From: an uncultured Oscillospiraceae bacterium
Lineage (GTDB): Bacteria > Bacillota > Clostridia > Oscillospirales > Oscillospiraceae
DNA: 64,000 bases
Assembly (NCBI GenBank): GCA_947587485.1
Contig: CANPXZ010000001.1
Location: 25,683-89,682, forward strand
Direction of reading: 5' to 3'
Shown here: positions 43,603 through 54,288 of the stretch, piece after piece
Layout: every line of letters starts with the position of its first letter
Position numbering within the stretch: position 1 is the first letter of the stretch
Notes under the pieces: model-generated
Database searches by the model: none
What the model saw: the letters and a program-made list of their open reading frames with translations, nothing else
What the model was told of the DNA's origin: nothing
Made by a program: the position numbers and the translations under genes

Positions 43603-46299
43603 TCACTCCGTGGCGGACGCACCGTCACCCGTATTTTCATCAACCGGAACGCCATCCGGCGCAGATGCGCCTCCGGCATTCTCTTCGATCACATTCGCTT
43701 CCTGTCCATCCACGGTGCCTTTCATCTCAGGCTCCTGCACAGCGTTCTTGGTGTCTTCACCAGAACCTTCGGTCTGACTGTTGATGAAATCCTGGATCTC
43801 GCTGGGGTCGACCTCTTCACCGTCGATAAAGATGTGAGGGACGACCTCGCCCTGCTGGACAACGCCGTGGTTCTGGACGTTGTCGTTGGCCTTGGCGGTA
43901 CGGCCGGCCATGAACCAGCAGCCCAGGATCACGCCGATGGCCAAAGCGGCCACCATGCCAATCAGCATGAAGGTCATCTTCAGGCGGTCACTGTACTTGT
44001 GCAGGTTGACCACGTGGTCCGCACGCTCGCTCCAAGCCTCGCGCTCACTCTTGAGCATGTCGATCTGGGTGGTGTACTTCTTCTCAGTGTCCTTTTCAAG
44101 AGTCGAGAACTTGCGGGTGAGCTCGTCGTTCCGAGCGTTCGCCTTGGACAGCTGCTCCTCCAGCAGATGGATCTCGTTGTCCTTGTGGGCGACAGTCTCA
44201 GCCTGGGAGTTGCGCAGGTTTTGCATGGAATGCTCGTAACGGTCCTGCTGGTCCAGCATGCGGCTCTCATTGTCCAGCTTGGACTGGTCAACCTCGGAAC
44301 GGATCGCCGCCAGGCGGGACTCGAAGTCTTGCTTGGCCAAGGCCATCTGGGCGTCATACTCCTGACGGACCTTGACGGCCTCGTTGGACCGGCGCTGCTC
44401 CTCGGCCATGACGCGCACGCGGGCGTCGTCCAAAGCCATGTTCTCGTTCATGTAATCGGTGATCAGGGCCTGCAGGCGGGCATATTCCTTACGCTCCTGG
44501 GCCAACATCTTCTGGTACTCGTCAGCGCAAATGCGCAGCGCCTCGGTGATGCCGGCATCCAGCTGGCGCTTAGCCTCGGTCCGGCGCTCGTTGTTCAGGT
44601 TCTCGATGGATGCCACGCGCTCAGACTCGATGTTATTACGCAGGTCGGTCTCGATCTCCTGCAGCTCGCGCTGGTGGTCCTTGGAGTACCGGTTCAGGAA
44701 ATTGGCACGGGCCACGTTGCTGGCGTTCTCCATCTCGGCCTTCAGGCGGCTCTGGAAGGAGTCCTCACACTCTTTCTTGTAGGCCTCGGACTCCTGGGCG
44801 ACCGCTGCCAGTTTGGCCTTGTAGTGGTTGTCGATGGTGCTGCGGGCATAACCGAAACGGGTTTTCGGGTCATCCGTCGCCACGGACTTCGTAATGGCCT
44901 CGCAGTGCTTGGAAACGATCATCATGTACTGCTTGCGCATGATGAGCAGGTTCTCGAAATGCAGCTTGGAAAGCCTGGCGTTCGCGTCACGGCGCAGGTT
45001 GTTCACGTACCCAGACAGCCAGCCATCGCCCTCCTCCTCAACGAAGGGGATGTACGGGTTGCTCTGCACGAACATCGCGTCAAAGGGCTGTGTGGAAATC
45101 TCCAGGTCCAGGTCATCGGAATAATATTTCCGTGTCACATACTGGTCCATGGCCGCCATGTCAAACACGGGCCGCTTACTGACGGCCGGCGCGACCTGGG
45201 AATTCTGGCGTGCCCGCTGGATGTCCGCATCCTGGGCCGCCTGGTCAGAAGCCGCCTGCACGGCGCCGGACAGCTTGCTGATCCTGGACTGGATGACGCT
45301 GCTTGGCGCCTTCGGGGCGTTGTCCGGTTCGGCAGATGCCGGGGCGACATTGCCAACAGGCATGTCCTCGCGGGAGACGGGCTGCACCGGCCCCTGGGTC
45401 CCAACATCGTCCTTCTGAGACTCAACGCGTGACGCCACGCCGGCAGCCTTCGATACGGCCGCGGCCGTCGCGGCGGCAGCCTCCTCAGCGTTATGCTTCG
45501 GCTGCTCCGGTGCAGGCTCCTCGGCGGCAGGCTCTTCATCTTCCTCGACGCCACGCCCATAGGTTGCTGCATAATCGTCCTCGGAAACGGCATCATCGAT
45601 CCCGACACTCTCGACAGGCTCGTCGGTCTGTGCCGGCGCCGAATACTCACCGCTGATACCGCCCATCTCGCCGGTAGTCCCGGAACGGCCTTGCAGCATG
45701 GCCACCCAGTCACGGACATAAATGTTCTTCTCCAGCATGTTCCGGACATCGTTCAGAGTGGCGAAGATAAAGTCGTCCTCAACGTCGGGGCTCTTGGTCT
45801 CAAGCGACAAAGCGTGGTCCTCAGTCGCGTAAGCGATATAGAACTTCATGTCAAAGGTATCCTCGAACTCCGCCAGGGCCGCCAGGGATCTGGCCGTCGG
45901 GATCACCAGGATGATCTCATTGTCGAACAGCGCATCCTCGATCACGCAGTTCATGCTGGCCTTGATGGCCGTCAAGATGGACCCGACGTCATCATCGGAT
46001 TTATTGGCGAAATCGTCCACCACGCGGGTGTCAAAGCCCAGCAGGACGTATTTGGTCACATCCTCGCCGGTCTCGCGGTCCTTGTCGACGAACGTGAATT
46101 GGGGGATGTCCTTCTTCATCGTATCGACGGCATTGGACCAGACGGTCTCGTCAAACTTCTTCTTCATGTTGCGGATCTTCTTGAGCCGCTGCTTGTCCGC
46201 GGCCGGGTTCGCCTTAGGCGCTTCCACCTGCGGTGCGCCGCCACGGACATCGTCGTTGTTTGCGACGGGCGCCTGCTTTTTCTTACCAAAGAAACCCAT
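43603..46299 (-). CDS. long coiled-coil protein with near-C-terminal TM
   Basis: Extended heptad-rich region; TM MTFMLIGMVAALAIGVILGCWFM. Confidence 0.8.
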   Translation of the reverse strand: MGFFGKKKQAPVANNDDVRGGAPQVEAPKANPAADKQRLKKIRNMKKKFDETVWSNAVDTMKKDIPQFTFVDKDRETGEDVTKYVLLGFDTRVVDDFANKSDDDVGSILTAIKASMNCVIEDALFDNEIILVIPTARSLAALAEFEDTFDMKFYIAYATEDHALSLETKSPDVEDDFIFATLNDVRNMLEKNIYVRDWVAMLQGRSGTTGEMGGISGEYSAPAQTDEPVESVGIDDAVSEDDYAATYGRGVEEDEEPAAEEPAPEQPKHNAEEAAAATAAAVSKAAGVASRVESQKDDVGTQGPVQPVSREDMPVGNVAPASAEPDNAPKAPSSVIQSRISKLSGAVQAASDQAAQDADIQRARQNSQVAPAVSKRPVFDMAAMDQYVTRKYYSDDLDLEISTQPFDAMFVQSNPYIPFVEEEGDGWLSGYVNNLRRDANARLSKLHFENLLIMRKQYMMIVSKHCEAITKSVATDDPKTRFGYARSTIDNHYKAKLAAVAQESEAYKKECEDSFQSRLKAEMENASNVARANFLNRYSKDHQRELQEIETDLRNNIESERVASIENLNNERRTEAKRQLDAGITEALRICADEYQKMLAQERKEYARLQALITDYMNENMALDDARVRVMAEEQRRSNEAVKVRQEYDAQMALAKQDFESRLAAIRSEVDQSKLDNESRMLDQQDRYEHSMQNLRNSQAETVAHKDNEIHLLEEQLSKANARNDELTRKFSTLEKDTEKKYTTQIDMLKSEREAWSERADHVVNLHKYSDRLKMTFMLIGMVAALAIGVILGCWFMAGRTAKANDNVQNHGVVQQGEVVPHIFIDGEEVDPSEIQDFINSQTEGSGEDTKNAVQEPEMKGTVDGQEANVIEENAGGASAPDGVPVDENTGDGASATE

Positions 46300-46358
46300 G
46301 GTATAGTCTCCTTTTCTTATTATTTATGTGCTCCGGCCACAGCCGTTTCCAACGTGGA

Positions 46359-48164
46359 TCAATTGCTCTTGTTCATCTGGTCGGCGAGGTTCACGTTCTC
46401 GTTGACAAAGCTCGTGCCGACATGGATGTAGGCTTCGGACTCAAGCTGGCGCTTGTTCAGAATGGCCATGTTGCCGGCCACCGAGACGAAAATCTCCTTT
46501 TCTGTCGGATGTTCATTGATGTACCGGGAAAGAGGCACCGTCAGCTCGCGCTCCAGCTTAGACACCACGATACGGGCGCCGCCGGAATCAGAATCGCTGT
46601 CCAGCTTGTCGTAGATCAAGTACACGTAAATATTGCGGTGCACGTGCAGGTTGACATTGTGCTTGCGCCGTACCGTCTCGCTCAGTGCCCGCAGCTTCTG
46701 CTGGACAATGCCCATCATCGTACGCTTGGACAGCGGCTGAAAAGGGACAATGCAGTCGATACGGCCGAGCAGCTCAGGCGGGAATTTCGACCCGGACTGC
46801 GATTTGATGGACTCACGGATCAACTTGTCATACTTCTCAAGCATCTTGAAGTCCGCCTTATCGCGCTGCTCGTAGTTAGAGATCGTCTTGTAGATCTCGT
46901 TGCCGGCGTTGGTCGTAACGATGATGTAAGCGTTCTTAAACGTGACCTCGCGCTCGTTCTCGTCCATCAGACGGCCATCGTCCAAAACCTGAAGCAGAAG
47001 CCTCGTCACAGGGGCGCAGGCCTTCTCGATCTCGTCCAAGAGGATCAGGCAGTACGGGATGGTGGAAACACGGTTCGTCAGCTCACGCCGGAACCGGTTC
47101 AGGGAATCCGGCAACGCGTACTCGGTCATGTCGAATCGGATCAAGTTCCGGTCGTCATCGTACAGGATCGACGCCAGTTGCTTGGTCGTCTCGGTTTTAC
47201 CGGTACCAGTGGAACCGGTGAACAGGAACGAACTCATGGGACGGTTCGGGTTGTTCAGGCCAGCCACGCAGATCTGCAGCCTCTGCTCGATGGAACTGGT
47301 CGCCACCTGTTGCGCCAGGACCTTCTCGTCCAGCTTTTTCTTAATGGTGGATGCGTCGACACGGAACGCGACATTCACGCCCTCAGTCTCGTAGATGACG
47401 TCCGCCAGGAGCCTCCGGTCCAAAGGCCGTCTCGTGAGCCTGTGCCAGCCGATCATGGAGTCCAGGATCAGGATCGACTTACGGGGCTGGGACGTCGCCG
47501 GGATATACCGGTTCGTATAGGTATAAATGTCTGAAAACAGCGACGGGTGCGCCGGCTGGACATCATAGCGGTCACACATGGACTGCAAGATCGAAACGAC
47601 CACGTCCTCTCCCGGCTGGACCAGCTTGATACGCTGGAGACGTTCAACCAGAGGCAAGTTCGGGGCGATAAACTGTTGGTACTCAATGTGGGTCGTCGCC
47701 GCGATCACGCGGATGCCGCGGGTGCCGGAATCCGCAAGCAGCGGCTTCAGGACTTCGACGGCGGCCGGTGACAGCTGTACGATCTGATGGAACTCGTCAA
47801 TGAAAAGCACGATCTCGCGTTCCCGCTCCCGGCGGAACCGGGAAACCTCGTCGAAAAGGGTCTTCAGACGGTCCGCCATCTCGTTCTCGTTCTTTAGGTT
47901 CGCAATCATCTTGGACAGGTCGACTTCCAAGTAGAGCCTGGAAGTGTCCTCCAGCATGATACCCTGCACCAAGGCCGTCTTACCGGAACCAGCCTCGCCC
48001 AGCAGAAGGACGTTACAGTATTCCGGCTTCAGCATGGCGGCCATGACCTGCTGCTTCTCATGCTCACGCCCGACCAGGGGGCGGGTCATCTTCTTCATGT
48101 AGTTCGTGTAATTATTCATGTACGGATACTGTTCAGCAGCATCCGGGTCATGCTCAAAAAGCAT
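46359..48164 (-). CDS. Hsp100/ClpB-like double AAA+ ATPase
   Basis: GEAGSGKT + VLFIDEFHQ (AAA1) and GSTGTGKT + LILLDEIEKA (AAA2). Start placed downstream of the promoter at M of MLFEHDPD. Confidence 0.9.
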   Translation of the reverse strand: MLFEHDPDAAEQYPYMNNYTNYMKKMTRPLVGREHEKQQVMAAMLKPEYCNVLLLGEAGSGKTALVQGIMLEDTSRLYLEVDLSKMIANLKNENEMADRLKTLFDEVSRFRREREREIVLFIDEFHQIVQLSPAAVEVLKPLLADSGTRGIRVIAATTHIEYQQFIAPNLPLVERLQRIKLVQPGEDVVVSILQSMCDRYDVQPAHPSLFSDIYTYTNRYIPATSQPRKSILILDSMIGWHRLTRRPLDRRLLADVIYETEGVNVAFRVDASTIKKKLDEKVLAQQVATSSIEQRLQICVAGLNNPNRPMSSFLFTGSTGTGKTETTKQLASILYDDDRNLIRFDMTEYALPDSLNRFRRELTNRVSTIPYCLILLDEIEKACAPVTRLLLQVLDDGRLMDENEREVTFKNAYIIVTTNAGNEIYKTISNYEQRDKADFKMLEKYDKLIRESIKSQSGSKFPPELLGRIDCIVPFQPLSKRTMMGIVQQKLRALSETVRRKHNVNLHVHRNIYVYLIYDKLDSDSDSGGARIVVSKLERELTVPLSRYINEHPTEKEIFVSVAGNMAILNKRQLESEAYIHVGTSFVNENVNLADQMNKSN

Positions 48165-48211
48165 GCGCATTTCCTCCTTTCGATTATGTGCGCATTCTCG
48201 TCCTGATAGTG

Positions 48212-48240
48212 ATTGTACCACGCCCGGGAGGAAAAAGCAA
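48212..48240 (-). promoter_or_regulatory. putative promoter TTGCTT-N17-TACAAT
   Basis: -35 at 48235..48240, -10 at 48212..48217. Confidence 0.6.
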
Positions 48241-48348
48241 TATAAAAACCAACATTTTTATAGATTTTTATATAACGCCTCTTTAACCATACAAGGCCGC
48301 GGTCCAGTTCCGGACCGCGGCCCAGAAAAAATTCTCAGGTGTTGCCGT

Positions 48349-50391
48349 TTAACCCTGCTCGTCAAGCTGTTCCCGGAGCTCCGATAGCTTACGGCCAAGC
48401 TGGGTCGTACGCTGCCTCGGGTCATGTCCCTGGGAAAGGTCGATGGCACGGGACAGGTCGCTAATCTTGCGCTCCCGTTCTTTCGCCAGCGTCTCCGACA
48501 TCAGGTCGATCGGGGCGGCCGTCCCGTTGACGCGGGACGCGACCATCTCCTCCAGGAACCCGTCAGAATCGGCCTTCTCCAGCTCACGGTCATACGCGTC
48601 CTCGAAATACCCGGACGCATAGGTCAGGTCGCGGCCCAAGATGTCACCGGCGCTCAGGGTGCGCAGCCGGCTCTCCTTGAGCATGTCCTCGACCGTGGGC
48701 ATAGGCGGTTCCGGACTCGGCTCCGGCGCCGCAGGGGTTTCCGGCTCAGACGCCGCATCGACATCCGTCACAGGTTCCGCCGGCTCAGCCTCCGGCTCTT
48801 CGGCGGCTGTGCTTGTGTTTTCATCGGTCCCGTCATCGCCGCCAGAAACCACGGAACCTTCGGAAAAAGGGACTTCTTCCTCTGCGGGCGCCTGGTCGGA
48901 CTCAGAAACGGCACCTTCGTTATCCTGGATATTTTCAGGATCGCCAGCCTGTTCCGGCTCTTCGGTCACATCGGCGGGCTCCTCCTGGCCGGCCGGCTCG
49001 CCCTCGTCATCACCGGCCTCGTCCGGAGACACGGGCTCACCTTCGTCATCACCGGCCTCGTCCGGGGACACGGGCTCACCTTCGTCATCACCGGCCTCGT
49101 CCGGGGACACGGGCTCGCCCTCGTCATCATTGGACTCCGGGATCACATCACCGGCCTCGTCCGGGGACACGGGCTCACCTTCGTCATCACAGGCCTCGTC
49201 CGGAGACACGGGCTCGCCATCGTCAGCTTCGGCCTCCGGGATCACGTCACCGGCCTCGTCCGGGGACACGGGCTCGCCATCGTCAGCTTCGGCCTCCGGG
49301 ACCACATCACCAGCCTCGTCCGGGGACACGGGCTCGCCTTCGTCCTCTCCAGCCTCCCGGACAACCTCACCGGCATCGTCCGGGGACACGGGCTCACCTT
49401 CGTTCTCTTCAGCCTCCGGGATCACATCACCGGCATCGTCCGGGAACACGGGCTCGCTGTCATCCGACACGCCGTTCTCGGACACAACCGCCATCTCGGC
49501 GCCGGCATCAACGTCATTGTCAGAAACGTAAGACCCGTTGAACAGCTGGGCCTGCTCAGACTCGGGCAGCTCGGACACACTGCCTTCGGTCACGGCGATA
49601 TCCTCGTCACTCACCATGTCCTGCAGGGACGCCTGCTCCGAAGCGTCGACGATATAATCGTCGTCCAGGGTATGTACGCTGGGCACATCGTCTGACGGGA
49701 TGTACGGGATGTCCATATCGCCGGTATCTTCCGACAGGACGCCGGTCTCCGGCGTGACCTCGCTCTCAAAGCCCATCTCGTAATCATACTCGGCGTCATA
49801 GAACCGATCCAGGAACTGGTTCAGGTCCGCCGGGGACAAAGTCTTGAACAGGTTGGTCAGGCACCGAGTCATGGACTCAACGGAATGGTAGACACTGCCC
49901 AGATAAAGATAACGCCCGATCAGGTTCCAACGGCGATCACGCTCCAGTTCCTGGTCAAAAGGAACCTCGCGCAGCGCGGGGATATTGTCCGCGAGGACTT
50001 TATGAGCCGGCGGCAGAAGGACATTCCCGACGCCCATACCGGCCAGGAATCGCTTGAGCGGCGACCACTCAGGCACGTGCTCCAGGATCCAGTCGCTGCC
50101 GTCGTCCTGTCCGCGGGCAAACTCCTGTATCAGGAACTGGACGGCATCGACATTTGCGCCGACACACATATCCAGGACGCACTTGAATGCCAGGTCAGAA
50201 TACAGGACCAGAGCGTTGTCATCAGTCAGCAGTCCGACGGGCCCATCCTGGTCGGCCGGCAGCGCCGTCCGCTCCGCCCTGTTGTTCCAGGAATAGTCTG
50301 AATACACCGCGCACACCGGGCCGCGCTTGCTGGCGGGCCTGGCATTCAGCGCGTCAAGGTCGATAAAACCGTTTTCACATGGGATCCTCAT
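48349..50391 (-). CDS. hypothetical protein with long acidic EPVSPDEAGD repeats
   Basis: ORF start MRIPCENGFIDLDALNARP with AAGGAG-type RBS; repeat tract in the middle. Confidence 0.75.
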   Translation of the reverse strand: MRIPCENGFIDLDALNARPASKRGPVCAVYSDYSWNNRAERTALPADQDGPVGLLTDDNALVLYSDLAFKCVLDMCVGANVDAVQFLIQEFARGQDDGSDWILEHVPEWSPLKRFLAGMGVGNVLLPPAHKVLADNIPALREVPFDQELERDRRWNLIGRYLYLGSVYHSVESMTRCLTNLFKTLSPADLNQFLDRFYDAEYDYEMGFESEVTPETGVLSEDTGDMDIPYIPSDDVPSVHTLDDDYIVDASEQASLQDMVSDEDIAVTEGSVSELPESEQAQLFNGSYVSDNDVDAGAEMAVVSENGVSDDSEPVFPDDAGDVIPEAEENEGEPVSPDDAGEVVREAGEDEGEPVSPDEAGDVVPEAEADDGEPVSPDEAGDVIPEAEADDGEPVSPDEACDDEGEPVSPDEAGDVIPESNDDEGEPVSPDEAGDDEGEPVSPDEAGDDEGEPVSPDEAGDDEGEPAGQEEPADVTEEPEQAGDPENIQDNEGAVSESDQAPAEEEVPFSEGSVVSGGDDGTDENTSTAAEEPEAEPAEPVTDVDAASEPETPAAPEPSPEPPMPTVEDMLKESRLRTLSAGDILGRDLTYASGYFEDAYDRELEKADSDGFLEEMVASRVNGTAAPIDLMSETLAKERERKISDLSRAIDLSQGHDPRQRTTQLGRKLSELREQLDEQG
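48990..49455 (-). repeat. in-frame degenerate tandem repeats encoding DxGEPVSPDEAGD
   Basis: Nine EPV(S/F)PD(D/E)A units in the translation. Confidence 0.85.
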
Positions 50392-50416
50392 GATACCTTT
50401 CTCCTTTTTGAATATT

Positions 50417-52801
50417 TTATTGCGGCTGTTGCTGCCGCGGGTCAACATACGGGTTCTCGTCCACGACAACACGGTCGCGCTCCGACGCGTCTCGCACGAT
50501 CTCACGGAGGGACTCCATCATGCTGCGTTTGGAAAGCTCCTCATAGACGGGATTGTCAAGGCGGATCGTCGCGGTGTTGGTCCTGGCTCGGATCGCCTCA
50601 TCATAAAGGGTGTGGTAGGTGTTGTCGTCCCGGTAATCGTTGGCCACATCCATCATGGCCTGGATGTCGCCGGGATCGACGATACCCGCAAGGCTGTCTT
50701 CCTGTCCGGTATCCCTCAGGTACGCATAGGCTTTATCCCATGCCTCGCTGCGCCGCTGCGCCATCTCCCGGAAGTTCCGGACGTTTTCCGGTGAGATGCG
50801 GAAATCATAAGTAAAGTCGTAAGCCATGTGGTGCAGGTCATACGCTTTCACGTCGTCAAACCGGTACCTGGTACCGGATTCAACCTTTTCGGTCTCCGGG
50901 TCAAACTCAAGGCCCATGGTGGCCAACTTTTCCCGCAGGTTGCGCAGGCTCCGCTGGTACTCCTGGTCCTCCATCAGCATCATCTGCTGGAACGCCCCGG
51001 GGTTGGTGATCAAAAAACCGGCGCCGGTCAGGTCGTACTTCTTCGTCCCGTTCGCCTCGGTCTTCTCGGCACTCCCATGCTTGTCGATGATGTGCTTGTC
51101 TTCCGACATCGCATGCCGCCGGTTGGACCGGTATTTGAGCTGGAGGGTGTCATCGACATCTTCTTTGTATTCATCCGGCATATGGAAAAAGTGCAGGAAA
51201 CGCTGGTACTTGTTCATCAGTGCCTCGTTATAATCCTGCTCGATCTTCAAAAAATCGTACAAAGCCTTGGATTCCGGGTTATAGGTCTCCTGGGCGCCGT
51301 CCTCGTATTGATGGACCAGCTCACCGACCTTTTGAAATGCCTCAGTGTGATAACGAAGCCGTCCCGCGTAGGACCGTAGCCGGAACCCAAACTCGATCAT
51401 CTTGTCGTCTTTGATGTAATTCGCCATCTCTTCGTATGGCATGCACATGGCGTCCATGAACGGCGTATTGAAATTGATCGTGCTGTCGTCTACGGTCTTG
51501 AGGACGTCGTACACGGCGTTCATGCCACGCTCCAGGACCTCATCCCGGAACTTGACCTCCTGGTCACGGACGGCCTCCTCGGGAGTCAGCCGCACGCGGA
51601 CCGACTTGCGGTTCCGCCCGACGCCGCGGTATCTATAAGCGTAATATTCCTCAAAGTCGCCACGGGCCCGCTGCGCCTCCAGGTACTCATGCTTCTGCTG
51701 CAGCGCTTCGGAAAACCCGGAATCCGGCCGGTCAAGAAGGTCCGTGACATAGGCCCGCACGATCCCGTTGGCCTTCTTCATGTTGCCATGGATCTTTTTG
51801 ACACCCCTGCCCTTCCGGACAGTCATCACGTCGTCCGGCCCGCCGTCCGTGTTGATACTCGCCTTCCAGAGCGATTTGTCGTCCTTGGGCAGGCACGCCA
51901 GCAAGTATTGCGGCAAACCCCGTTCCTCAATGAGCTTATAAGTGAACCGCTTGATGAACCCAATGGTATTCTGCCGCTCCTCCTCCATCTGGCGGGAGAG
52001 CCGCTTGTACACCTGGCACTCGCCAAGCGTATCGTCAATGCCGCGCCGGATCGCCTTCCGCATTCCCGCGTCCAGGGTCCCTTTCTGTTCCCCGTCCTTG
52101 GTAAAGCGCTTTCCCGGCCCCTTATCGACCATGGCCAGATGGCAATGCAAATGCTTCGTATCAACCTGGATCAGGCCAATGTAATCAAGGTCCGAAAACT
52201 GCGGCGAGATGTTCTTGAGTCCCTTCTGGATCGCCAGCCGGAGCTTCGCCTGGTCCGATTTGCCGTAAATATCCCCCGGCTTATTGACTTTCAAGTCCTT
52301 CGGGAGCACGCCCATGTCCTGCAGGTATTCCGTCTCAAACGAAATGACGGTCTTCAGGACGGGCTTGCCCTTCTTGTATTCCCTGTCCAGCATCCGTGAC
52401 GTTTCCAGGACCTCGTTATGGGTCAAAGACAAGCTCCGCGGCCCGAAAGCCAGCCCGGAATAGCCCTGCATCTTCTCCATGTCATCCCGGAGTTTTCCCG
52501 GTGATGTGGACCCGCTGTCGATCGCCACGTCCGTGGCGCCGTCCCGGGCCATGTAACGCGTCACATAGTCAGAAATATCAACGCCGGCCATCGTCCGGTC
52601 ACGGTAGATCTCCCGCATCTGGGCGTCCAGCTTGGAAAGCTGGTCCGGCCTGGCGGGGGACGGCGTCAGGTTTTCTGAGGCGCCGTCCCTGGCCATGTAC
52701 TCGATCACGTACCGCCCGGGGGAATTTCCCCGGCTGCCATGGATCGTGAACTCATTGGCGATCACGATGGACTTGGACAGGTTGTGCTGCCCGGCCGCCA
52801 T
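50417..52801 (-). CDS. MobL/MobP-type relaxase
   Basis: HUH motif KHLHCHLAMVD; N-terminal RYVIEYMARDGA and VTRYMARDGA segments typical of Firmicute MobP2/MobL relaxases. Confidence 0.85.
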   Translation of the reverse strand: MAAGQHNLSKSIVIANEFTIHGSRGNSPGRYVIEYMARDGASENLTPSPARPDQLSKLDAQMREIYRDRTMAGVDISDYVTRYMARDGATDVAIDSGSTSPGKLRDDMEKMQGYSGLAFGPRSLSLTHNEVLETSRMLDREYKKGKPVLKTVISFETEYLQDMGVLPKDLKVNKPGDIYGKSDQAKLRLAIQKGLKNISPQFSDLDYIGLIQVDTKHLHCHLAMVDKGPGKRFTKDGEQKGTLDAGMRKAIRRGIDDTLGECQVYKRLSRQMEEERQNTIGFIKRFTYKLIEERGLPQYLLACLPKDDKSLWKASINTDGGPDDVMTVRKGRGVKKIHGNMKKANGIVRAYVTDLLDRPDSGFSEALQQKHEYLEAQRARGDFEEYYAYRYRGVGRNRKSVRVRLTPEEAVRDQEVKFRDEVLERGMNAVYDVLKTVDDSTINFNTPFMDAMCMPYEEMANYIKDDKMIEFGFRLRSYAGRLRYHTEAFQKVGELVHQYEDGAQETYNPESKALYDFLKIEQDYNEALMNKYQRFLHFFHMPDEYKEDVDDTLQLKYRSNRRHAMSEDKHIIDKHGSAEKTEANGTKKYDLTGAGFLITNPGAFQQMMLMEDQEYQRSLRNLREKLATMGLEFDPETEKVESGTRYRFDDVKAYDLHHMAYDFTYDFRISPENVRNFREMAQRRSEAWDKAYAYLRDTGQEDSLAGIVDPGDIQAMMDVANDYRDDNTYHTLYDEAIRARTNTATIRLDNPVYEELSKRSMMESLREIVRDASERDRVVVDENPYVDPRQQQPQ

Positions 52802-54285
52802 CAGACGAGGCCCATCTCACGGGCCAGGGCGTCAATATCGACGTCGGAACTGATAATGTCGCCGTCCAGGCTCTTCTTCTCCTGGACACGGGTCTCGGTC
52901 TGCCCGGTGATCTTGTTCTCCACCTGGACCTTGACGTCGGCATCACGCTTCTCCAGGCCCTTGCCGGCCTCAGCCTTTCCGGCCTCGCTCATGGCGTCCT
53001 TCTGCTGCTGCATGCGGGCCTGCTGCTCCGCGCGCCGCTGCGCCAGGCGCTCCCGGCGGCTCAGAGTCTTCTTCACGTCCTTGACAGCAGCCGCCGCGGC
53101 CATGGCGTCCTTCATGGCGTCATGGGTGGCGTAATGGATCTTGTCGCTCCGGTCCTCAATCACAGAGACGGGATCGTCCAGCTTCTCGGTGCCGGGCTTC
53201 TGGCCGACATCAGTGATCGGGGTGGTCATCACCTCGTCGTTCTGGCCAGGCGCCTTCGGCTCTGCCAGGGATTTGGCATCCAGCTTCGGACGGTCGACGG
53301 GGATGGTCTCAGCGCCGGCATAGATCATCCGGGTCGCCATGTCGTTCAAGCGGGCGTCCAGGGTGGCCTGCTCGACCTTGTGGCCGGCGTCCTCGGTCTG
53401 CTGGACCTCTTTCTTGCGGGCCTTGTCCGTCTGTTCCTTAATGCTGTTCACGGCATCCGCGACATTCTTGGCCGTGGTTTCCGGATGGGCGGTGCCGAAC
53501 ATGTTGGCCTTGGCCATCTGGTCACGCAGCCGCTGCTGGATCCGTGCCTGGGCGACTTCGACAAAGCTGGCGCCATCCGCCATGCTCCGGGTGGTTGGGG
53601 TATCGCTGAACCGACCGATCGGGGCGTCATACAGCGAGCGCCGGCGGATATCGGACGTGTCGCGGTCGAACTGGACGCCCTCGCGCAGCTTCGCGGACTG
53701 CTCCTCGTTGTGCTTCTGTGCTTTGAACGGCAAGAACGCCGCTGCCAGGGTGCGGTAGCCGGTCTTCATCGTGCTGGTGTGCAGGGAGAGCCGGTCCTGG
53801 ATCTCGACAAACGTGATCGGCGTGTTGGCCACGGCCGAATAATCGACCTTACAGGGGATCTCCAAAAGGCTCCCGATCACGCGGCCCTGGCAGGACCAGC
53901 CGTTGTTGAACAGCCCATTGTTCGCCAGCGTGGCGATTTCCAGGTCAGAAAGCGCGTAGCTCATGGACGCCGTGACAGGAAAATCGTCACGGAAGTCAAG
54001 CTGGTCACAGGCGTTGGGGAACAAAAGCCCCGTTTTCTCCTGAAGGAACACGCCCTCGGCGTGCCCATCAAATTGAATGTACGGCCTGTAATTCTGGTTC
54101 ATGTCGAACTGGATATGCGCCTGCTCAACGCGGAACAGCATATGGCAGTCGATCCCATACAGGCTGATGATCTCGGATTTGCGGCAGCGGCGGACGATGT
54201 CGTTTACGCGCCGGTCCCTTTTGTGGAACACGGTGCTGTGGATCCGATTGTCCGTCTTCTGCTGCGTAGTGGCGGTTGCAGCCAT
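52801..54285 (-). CDS. hypothetical protein, coupled to relaxase gene
   Basis: 494-aa ORF; overlaps the relaxase start by 1 nt. Confidence 0.75.
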   Translation of the reverse strand: MAATATTQQKTDNRIHSTVFHKRDRRVNDIVRRCRKSEIISLYGIDCHMLFRVEQAHIQFDMNQNYRPYIQFDGHAEGVFLQEKTGLLFPNACDQLDFRDDFPVTASMSYALSDLEIATLANNGLFNNGWSCQGRVIGSLLEIPCKVDYSAVANTPITFVEIQDRLSLHTSTMKTGYRTLAAAFLPFKAQKHNEEQSAKLREGVQFDRDTSDIRRRSLYDAPIGRFSDTPTTRSMADGASFVEVAQARIQQRLRDQMAKANMFGTAHPETTAKNVADAVNSIKEQTDKARKKEVQQTEDAGHKVEQATLDARLNDMATRMIYAGAETIPVDRPKLDAKSLAEPKAPGQNDEVMTTPITDVGQKPGTEKLDDPVSVIEDRSDKIHYATHDAMKDAMAAAAAVKDVKKTLSRRERLAQRRAEQQARMQQQKDAMSEAGKAEAGKGLEKRDADVKVQVENKITGQTETRVQEKKSLDGDIISSDVDIDALAREMGLV

Positions 54286-54288
54286 GTC

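Noticed and set aside
48297-48324. GC-rich hairpin GGCCGCGGTCC/GGACCGCGGCC as intrinsic terminator
   Set aside because: Strong stem but only a weak T tract on minus (TTGTATGG); may be a terminator variant or structural element, so not called.
48990-49455. Possible CRISPR or satellite array
   Set aside because: Degenerate in-frame repeats encoding EPVSPDEAGD; explained by protein low complexity.
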